Assembly: GCA_000967895.1 (NCBI GenBank)
Contig: FO203512.1
Span: forward strand, 1,821,350 to 1,885,349
Length of the DNA: 64,000 nt
Origin: Oleispira antarctica RB-8
GTDB lineage: Bacteria; Pseudomonadota; Gammaproteobacteria; Pseudomonadales; Oceanobacteraceae
Reading direction: 5' to 3'
In this document: in pieces, positions 59,158 to 64,000 of the stretch
How positions within the stretch are numbered: position 1 is the stretch's first letter
How the letters are laid out: each line of letters opens with the position of its first letter
The notes under the pieces: model-generated
Database searches by the model: none
The model's input: only the letters and a program-made list of their open reading frames with translations
What the model was told of the DNA's origin: nothing
Made by a program: the position numbers and the translations under genes

Positions 59158-59523
59158 TCAATCATCAAGATAAACCGAGTCAAATTCAATAGAATCATGA
59201 GCTTTCATTGCCTTAATATCAAATCCTCGTAGCAACCAATGCAGTTGTTCTTCACTGATATTGATGGTGTCTAGCTCATGCTTTTTTGGCCATTTAAACT
59301 TATCGTTTTCAAGACGCTTATACCAAAGACAGAAGCCCGTTTTGTCCCAGTATAGAAGTTTCAGCTTGTCGCGGCGTTTGCTGCAAAACAAAAACAGCGC
59401 GCCAGTATTGAGCGATTGTTTCATTTCGAGCTCGACAATGGCTGTAAGGCCATTGATTTGTTTTCGAAAATCAACAGGATCGCGATGCAAATAAACTTCA
59501 GGTGCATCCACAAACATTTTCAT
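59158..59523 (-). CDS. tnpB: IS66 accessory protein TnpB
   Basis: 121 residues from ATG 59523, which overlaps the tnpA stop as ATGA. The core VYLHRDPVDFRKQINGLTAIVE and LFLFCSKRRDKLKLLYWDKTGFCLWYKRLE is the classical IS66 Orf2 pattern. Needed for transposition; exact role unknown. A longer in-frame start at 59553 inside tnpA is rejected because of the coupling ATGA. Confidence 0.93.
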   Translation of the reverse strand: MKMFVDAPEVYLHRDPVDFRKQINGLTAIVELEMKQSLNTGALFLFCSKRRDKLKLLYWDKTGFCLWYKRLENDKFKWPKKHELDTINISEEQLHWLLRGFDIKAMKAHDSIEFDSVYLDD

Positions 59524-59816
59524 GCGAACTGCCCAATTAATTTTGCTAGCCAAACTACATCGGTTGAGCTTGGAATGGATAAGTTTGCTTTGCCGATGGT
59601 GAGTGTAATCACCGTTGCTGAAGGCTTAGGCTTCTCGGCGACTATTATTTTACTGAAAGCAGAAGATTCAATATGCTTAGGTTTAAGCAAGCTACTACGT
59701 CGAGCATAGAAACTCTTTAAAGGAAGGTCTTTCTCTCGACAAAAATCGACGATGGATAAATCACAGATTTGTTGCGCCTGAATCAATTCAAGCCATTGTT
59801 GTTTCGTGCGTTTCAT
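59520..59816 (-). CDS. tnpA: IS66 accessory protein TnpA
   Basis: 98 residues from ATG 59816 (MKRTKQQWLELI). N-terminal helix-turn-helix-like part (QAQQICDLSIVDFCREKDLPLKSFYARRS) and a C-terminal VITLTIGKANLSIPSSTDVVWLAKLI segment, typical of IS66 Orf1. In-frame ATGs 12 and 36 bp upstream are possible but less family-like. Confidence 0.88.
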   Translation of the reverse strand: MKRTKQQWLELIQAQQICDLSIVDFCREKDLPLKSFYARRSSLLKPKHIESSAFSKIIVAEKPKPSATVITLTIGKANLSIPSSTDVVWLAKLIGQFA

Positions 59817-59896
59817 AATCTTCATCTCAAATAATTTAAGATGAATCATACGGCTGTGCGCAAGTTAATGAAGAAGGGGGTTCATGAGGCGCTTAC

Positions 59897-59904
59897 CTTA
59901 CTTT
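59897..59904. repeat. Target-site duplication of the IS66-family element, right copy
   Basis: CTTACTTT, identical to 57565-57572. Confidence 0.9.
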
Positions 59905-61050
59905 AGTGCGCGGCTTTCGCCACTGTCGCCAATAAGCCATTCTGACTCTGCGTCGAATCCAATGATCTAAATCCATGCAAAGTTGATAGCAATTGGCGAT
60001 ACCAAAATAATTAATCCAGCCTCGTAAATATTGGCTGGTTTTAAAGAGCTGATAACGCATCGATACGCCCCAGTTACGGTTGGTTAAACGACGTACTTGT
60101 TCCTTAAATCGATGCAGTGTTTTCGGATGAATTTGAATTCTTCCTGACCGAAAGGTAAAATCAAGAAATTTACTTTCAGAGGTTTTCACAACTCGACTTT
60201 TATCACTGTTAACGATTAGTTTTAATCGACGCTCCAAGTAGTTCGAGATGCTGTTAAGGATACGTTCGCCAGCACGCTTACTTTTCACCAAAATAGTAAA
60301 GTCGTCAGCGTAGCGAGCAAACTTATGACCACGTTTCTCTAATTCTTTGTCGAGTGGATCCAGCATGATATTCGCGAGCAGGGGCGAAAGAGGCCCACCT
60401 TGCGGAACGCCTTCTCGGCTTTCTACAAAGTGGTTTCCGTCCATTATTCCTGCACGCAAATATTTCGCTATCAATTTCAATGACTCTTTATCCTTCAGCT
60501 TATAGCTTAGGTGCGTCATTAATAAATCGTGATTTACTCGATCAAAGAACTTTGAAAGATCAACATCGACTGCAAAACGTCGGCCTTCCTTGATAATACT
60601 TTGTACTTGTTTAGCGGCTTGCTGCCCATTTATGTTCGGTCTGAATCCAAAACTATTATTGGAAAATGTAGGATCAAAAATAGGCACTAGTATTTGAGCA
60701 ATCGCTTGCTGAATAACACGGTCTTTAATCGTAGGAATGCCAAGCTGACGGATTCCTCCATCAGGCTTTTCTATTTCTACACGACGAACAGGATCAGGCT
60801 TATAAACGCCTGATCTAAGTTCTTGCGTCACTCGTTCCCAATGACCGGATCTTATCCAGTCTGGAAACTCCTCAATGGTCATGCCATCGATGCCAGCGGC
60901 TCCTTCGTTGGCTCGAACACGTTTCCAAGCAGCTTGAATATTTTCTCGCTGCAAGGTGCGCTCGAATAGATTTTCGCTAAAGGATGGCTGCAAGCTAAAA
61001 TGCTGAGTCACGTCATTACCGGACGGTATTCGTGTGTTCAAATCTGACAA

Positions 61051-61574
61051 GGCTCCTCCTTTATTCTAAATGTTCAGGCCTTCACCGTGTCCCAGCCATT
61101 ACGCTGGGTATTTGGCTACTATGCCGTCTGCTGACTTCTGTTTAATCACCAATATAGTTACCCATATCAGCGCTATCGGTTTCATCGTATTTTCTCAAAC
61201 AGTTTGATGAATTCTGTTTGCCAAGCCTGTTTAAATCAATAGCTTAGAACTGTTTAGGTTTCCGATCGCATGTTAAGCAGATCTCCCCAGATAAGAATAT
61301 GAACTTTCCCTGCGCAACTGCATCATTTACGGTGGCCGTTAGATCACATGGCTTCGTCGTCTTGTGCCAACTCGCCTCCAGCCTACGCCTCATATGATGT
61401 TCTTGTTCATCAGCTCGCAGTTTTGCTAGCGGCTTCCTCCGGACCTAACTTCGCAGTTAAGCCCTTGCCATTCGCTAGTAGTTAACATCTAATAGTGATA
61501 TTAAAATCGCTAAGGATGGTGACCTTCCTACAGAGGACTTTCACCTCATTAGTTCATGCCCATGCTGGGCGTAC
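61051..61574 (-). ncRNA. Group II intron 1 RNA, domains I-IV upstream of the RT
   Basis: 524 bp without a gene. Minus strand shows GUACG-type 5' end, GGTGAAAGTCC, GATGAACAAGAAC (61411-61399) and GAGTTGGCACAAG-type motifs, the last two recurring or resembling those of intron 2. Confidence 0.75.
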
Positions 61575-61621
61575 ACAAGAAAAAGCAGACGGACAGCTAA
61601 CGCTGCCTCTGTTTTTGGCGT
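61575..61621 (+). repeat. attC6, central fragment
   Basis: 47 bp between the two introns. Stem: AAAAA-CAGA-GG-CAGC pairs with GCTG-CC-TCTG-TTTTT around loop TAAC. Unpaired G585, C590 and A593 (last three digits) appear as C, G and T on the recombinogenic bottom strand. With AGCTA on the left and TAGGG on the right, a 57-bp attC with inverse core AGCTAAC and core GTTAGGG is restored. Confidence 0.88.
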
Positions 61622-62098
61622 GTGTGCCAGGCATGGCATTTAACTAGTCGGGTGAAAGTCCTTATACCAGGTATTCGCAGAGCCGAAGGTTAGTCGAAGA
61701 GCAAGGGCGTTGTCGCGAGGCAGGGTCTGGAGGAGGTTCAAGACGAAATCGCGGAACGATGAACAAGAACCCGATCTGAGGTGTGACGTATCCATGGCCA
61801 GTGGGCACGTGACCACCAAGCCCTCCATCTGCAATTGGGATACGTTTTATAAATTGGGCGTTTACGCGAGGAAAGTTAAATGTCTTACCCTGGGAGGTCT
61901 GCATTGTGTTGAAGGACCAACTGAAAGTTTAGTAATGAACTTAGATCGCATTGCAGAAGTCAGCAAACGGCATAGTAGGTTAACTCTTTAACTGAAGGCC
62001 TGCACAAATCAGGAACATCCCCTAACGAAGAATTTGTTGAAAGCATTTGATAAGCACAACTCACCTCCAAACGAGCTAGCCTTTGGCGTAAAAAAAAT
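61622..62098 (+). ncRNA. Group II intron 2 RNA, domains I-IV upstream of the RT
   Basis: 477 bp of structured non-coding sequence; small open frames here on both strands are not genes. Shares two motifs with intron 1 (see intron entries). Confidence 0.75.
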
Positions 62099-63375
62099 AT
62101 GTCACTGAATGAACAACACATTGGAAAATTAGGTGCGATGAATTCCAATCAATCATCCTTGTTAATGCAGCAGATATTAGATGGGAATAATCTACATCGT
62201 GCATTAAAACAAGTTCAACGTAATAAAGGTGCGCCGGGTGTTGATTATATGACGGTGGATGATCTGCCAGAATATTTAAAACACAACTGGTTACAGGTTC
62301 GCGATCAATTACTGAAAGGAACTTATAAACCAAAACCTGTGAGACGTGTAGAAATCCCAAAATCGAATGGAGCAAAGCGAAAGCTAGGTATTCCAACGGT
62401 AATGGATAGGTTTATTCAGCAAGCTATTGCGCAAGTGTTGAGCCCTATCTGGGAAGAAAAGTTCCATCCGAATAGTTTTGGTTTTCGTCCGCATAAATCA
62501 GCGCACACAGCTATTATGCGAGACAAGGCAAAACGACGGTAGTCGATTTAGATCTTCAATCTTTTTTCGATGAAGTAAATCATGACCGCTTAATGTCAAA
62601 GCTGAAAAGTAATGGCACCAATGGCGATGTCATGAAGTTGATAAATCGTTATTTGAAGGCGCCTGTTCTTAGCGAACAAGGGCGAATTAAAACAACAAAA
62701 GATGTACCGCAAGGTGGGCCATTGTCACCACTTCTATCAAATATAGTATTGAATGAAATGGACTGGGAATTACAATCTCGCGGTTTAAGCTTTGTTCGCT
62801 ATGCAGACGATTGTCAAATACTGGTAGGCAGTCAAAGAGCAGGTGAACGAATACTGGCAAACCTAACACACTTTATTGAAAAGAAACTTAAGCTCAAAGT
62901 GAATCAAGAAAAGAGTGCAGTTGATCATATTTCGAATAGAAGCTTCTTAGGTTTTACTTTAATACGGAAAGATTCACGCATTAAAGTAAGTGCGAAAGCA
63001 CAAGTGAAGCTGAAAACAAAAATCCGAATGATCACGCGTCGTACAAGAGGCCATGCGTTTCTTAGTGTTGTATCAGAGTTAAAGAAAAGCCTGCTTGGCT
63101 GGAAAGCGTACTTTGATATCAGCGAAGTACTGAGCCCTCTAAAAGATCTAGATAAATGGATACGACGAAAATTACGGTGTTATTTATTAAAGCAATGGGG
63201 TCGGTCTGGCTATAGAAAGCTTCGGCAACTAGGCATAGATCGACGACTAGCTTGGAATACGGCAAAGTCAGCGCATGGGCCTTGGCGATTGAGTCACAGT
63301 CCAGCACTGTACAAAGCGCTTCCAAATAGATACTTTAGAGGCTTGGGGCTGCCAGAGTTGGCGGCAAGGAAATGA
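62099..63375 (+). pseudogene. Intron 2 reverse transcriptase/maturase, frameshifted
   Basis: Class-C-like RT in two frames. The first part (62099 to about 62517) has RALKQVQRNKGAPGVD, RKLGIPTVMDRFIQQAIAQ and NSFGFRPHKSAHTAI. The frame then changes, and from about 62518 the second frame continues with GKTTVVDLDLQSFFDEVNHD, VPQGGPLSPLLSNI, RYADDCQILV and a maturase domain (LLGWKAYFDI, WIRRKLRCYLLKQWGR) to the stop at 63375. The shift needs a net loss of 3n+1 nt, and about six residues usual at this place are also missing, so a short deletion is likely. Start could also be ATG 62138. Confidence 0.85.
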
Positions 63376-63462
63376 ATTGAGATTTGAACCGCCTTGGTAC
63401 GTGATCCGTATGCCGGGGTGGTGTGGGAGGAGGGGTGTTGTGAAGCACCTCCCTATCCCGAT
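63376..63462 (+). ncRNA. Domains V and VI of group II intron 2
   Basis: CCGCCTTGGTACG...CGTATGCCGGGGTGG forms the domain V hairpin. GGAGGGGTG...GCACCTCC forms domain VI, followed by CTATCCCGAT. Confidence 0.7.
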
Positions 63463-63467
63463 TAGGG
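63463..63467 (+). repeat. attC6, right fragment (core) and start of cassette 7
   Basis: TAGGG completes the core GTTAGGG begun at 61620-61621. Confidence 0.8.
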
Positions 63468-63491
63468 CTCCAACTATATAAGGAAGTATTT

Positions 63492-64000
63492 ATGCACGAT
63501 TATGCAGTATTTGGACATGATAGGGCTGCTATTGGTCGGTGGCTTGGTTTTATATCTATTTCTATCGCAGGTGGGATTTCACAAATATTAGCACTTGCTA
63601 GCAATCTAAGCGGAGTTGATGCTTTTGCCAAAGCAACAATTACTACAGGAATTGTATATTTGGTATTGCATTGGTTTTTTAATAAATGGGTATGGAAAAT
63701 TCCATATTTTGAAGTACCAAATATAAACGGCACATGGGAATTAACTGGTCAAACACTGAATGATGATGGCACTACCAAATATGATTGGGAAGGCTGTATT
63801 GGTATTGAGCAAAGCTGGAAATCAATTTTAATACATTTGAAAACTAAGAACAGTCAGAGTGAAAGTTATACCGCAACGCTATCTCGACGATTTGGGCCAA
63901 CAGGTGGTTGGATGCTCAGCTATAGTTATAGAAATGAGCCTGAACTCGAGCAATCCCATGAGCTTAATTCACACAAGGGTTATTGTGAAATTGAATTTGA
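63492..64000 (+). CDS. Cassette 7 protein, Cap15-like two-TM beta-barrel effector, partial
   Basis: 169 codons are visible; the gene runs off the right edge. Residues about 14-38 and 47-66 are two transmembrane helices. They are followed by a short linker (KIPYFEVPNINGTWELTG) and a beta-rich domain with alternating strands (CIGIEQSWKSILIHLKTKN, SYTATLSRRF, GGWMLSYSYRNEP). This layout, including the 'P.i.GtW' entry to the barrel, resembles CBASS effector Cap15 and the SMODS-associated 2TM beta-strand-rich effectors, which disrupt the inner membrane on cyclic-nucleotide binding. AAGGAAG lies 5 nt before the ATG. No cyclase is in view. Homology is judged by eye. Confidence 0.65.
   Translation, partial: MHDYAVFGHDRAAIGRWLGFISISIAGGISQILALASNLSGVDAFAKATITTGIVYLVLHWFFNKWVWKIPYFEVPNINGTWELTGQTLNDDGTTKYDWEGCIGIEQSWKSILIHLKTKNSQSESYTATLSRRFGPTGGWMLSYSYRNEPELEQSHELNSHKGYCEIEF

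Larger units (their letters stand above)
57573..59896 (-). mobile_element. IS66-family insertion sequence
   Basis: 2324 bp with terminal inverted repeats starting GTAAGCGCC on both sides (imperfect after 10 bases), and an exact 8-bp target duplication. It carries tnpA, tnpB and tnpC, all on the minus strand and all open. It lies in the maturase region of the intron 1 RT gene. Confidence 0.92.
57384..61050 (-). pseudogene. Intron 1 reverse transcriptase/maturase, split by the IS66-family element
   Basis: The N-terminal part runs from ATG 61050 to 59897; the C-terminal part is 57564-57384. Deleting the insertion and one CTTACTTT copy restores a continuous 444-codon frame. RT motifs: RQLGIPTIKDRVIQQAI, NSFGFRP, DLSKFFDRVNHD, GVPQGGPLSPLL and YADD (residues 247-250). 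The maturase domain includes WINYFGIANCY and WRQWRKPRTK. No HNH endonuclease domain, as expected for class C. The break falls in the maturase domain, so the intron is unlikely to be mobile by itself now. Confidence 0.88.
57315..61574 (-). mobile_element. Group II intron 1 (antisense), interrupted by an IS66-family element
   Basis: On the minus strand the intron starts GTACGCCCAGCATGGG at 61574, with the domain I motif GGTGAAAGTCC (61545-61535). It ends with a domain V hairpin (about 57383-57345), a domain VI stem GCTGGAGGT/ACCTCCAGC and CCCGAT at 57315. Without the IS and one target repeat it is 1928 bp. The exons read CTTGT and TAGC, i.e. insertion after the second base of the core-like GTTAGC in the attC6 inverse core. 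Orientation and target fit group IIC-attC introns. Confidence 0.85.
61622..63462 (+). mobile_element. Group II intron 2 (sense), in the core of attC6
   Basis: 1841 bp. Starts GTGTGCCAGGCATGGC, contains GGTGAAAGTCC (61651-61661) and GATGAACAAGAAC (61758-61770), an RT gene, a domain V (about 63380-63425), domain VI and the 3' end CCCGAT. Exons read GGCGT and TAGGGC, again insertion after the second base of GTTAGG. It differs in sequence from intron 1. Confidence 0.85.

Noticed and set aside
61640-61991. Several 60-90-codon frames on both strands
   Set aside because: They lie in the structured RNA part of group II intron 2.

Overview
The window reads as about 50 kb of core chromosome of a marine gammaproteobacterium, followed by about 13 kb of accessory DNA. 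The organism looks close to the Oceanospirillales/Pseudomonadales (Oleispira- or Thalassolituus-like). Reasons are moderate GC, the block sulA-lexA-psrA-nagZ-mtnP in the order known from Pseudomonas, a PsrA-type fatty-acid regulator, and a giant acyl-CoA carboxylase fusion next to fabB. No tRNA, rRNA or CRISPR array was seen.

Core part. 1-5 kb: minus-strand fabB and a multidomain carboxylase running off the left edge (fatty-acid initiation and elongation). 5-14 kb: a small HTH protein, type I GAPDH, a flavoprotein dehydrogenase, heptosyltransferase I, an alpha/beta-hydrolase-OsmC fusion, a lipoprotein and a secreted metallophosphatase. 13-19.4 kb: an AraC regulator divergent from an alkyl-DHAP-synthase-like flavoprotein, a GlpD-type dehydrogenase and an FGGY kinase, which look like one pathway. 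19.5-22 kb: CheV, a MOSC protein and a CheZ-like coiled coil. 22-35 kb: a TCA block, gltA divergent from sdhCDAB, then sucAB-lpd and sucCD, with recognisable promoters and terminators. 35-39 kb: two hotdog thioesterases, htpG with a sigma32-like promoter, and a YfaZ-type protein. 39-45 kb: the SOS/fatty-acid/peptidoglycan-recycling block, with tandem LexA boxes, a PsrA-like operator, and a leaderless YkuD protein overlapping nagZ. 44.8-50.7 kb: a 1634-residue metalloprotease-like lipoprotein, a DM13 protein and a MerR regulator.

Accessory part (51.1 kb to the right edge): an integron gene-cassette array without an integrase in view. Five attC sites plus one dismembered attC follow promoterless small genes, all on the plus strand. 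The 5' core of each of the first six cassettes is complementary to the inverse core of its own attC, which confirms the boundaries. Mobile elements sit on the attC ends. An IS1182-like element splits the core of attC5. Two different group II introns, on opposite strands, occupy the two ends of attC6, each between the second and third base of the GTTR core. One of these introns is itself interrupted by an IS66-family element with a clean 8-bp target duplication; the other has a frameshifted reverse transcriptase. The cassettes flanking this nest encode a DUF4209/HEPN-like protein and a two-TM beta-barrel protein resembling the CBASS effector Cap15, so the array may be a store of phage-defence genes.
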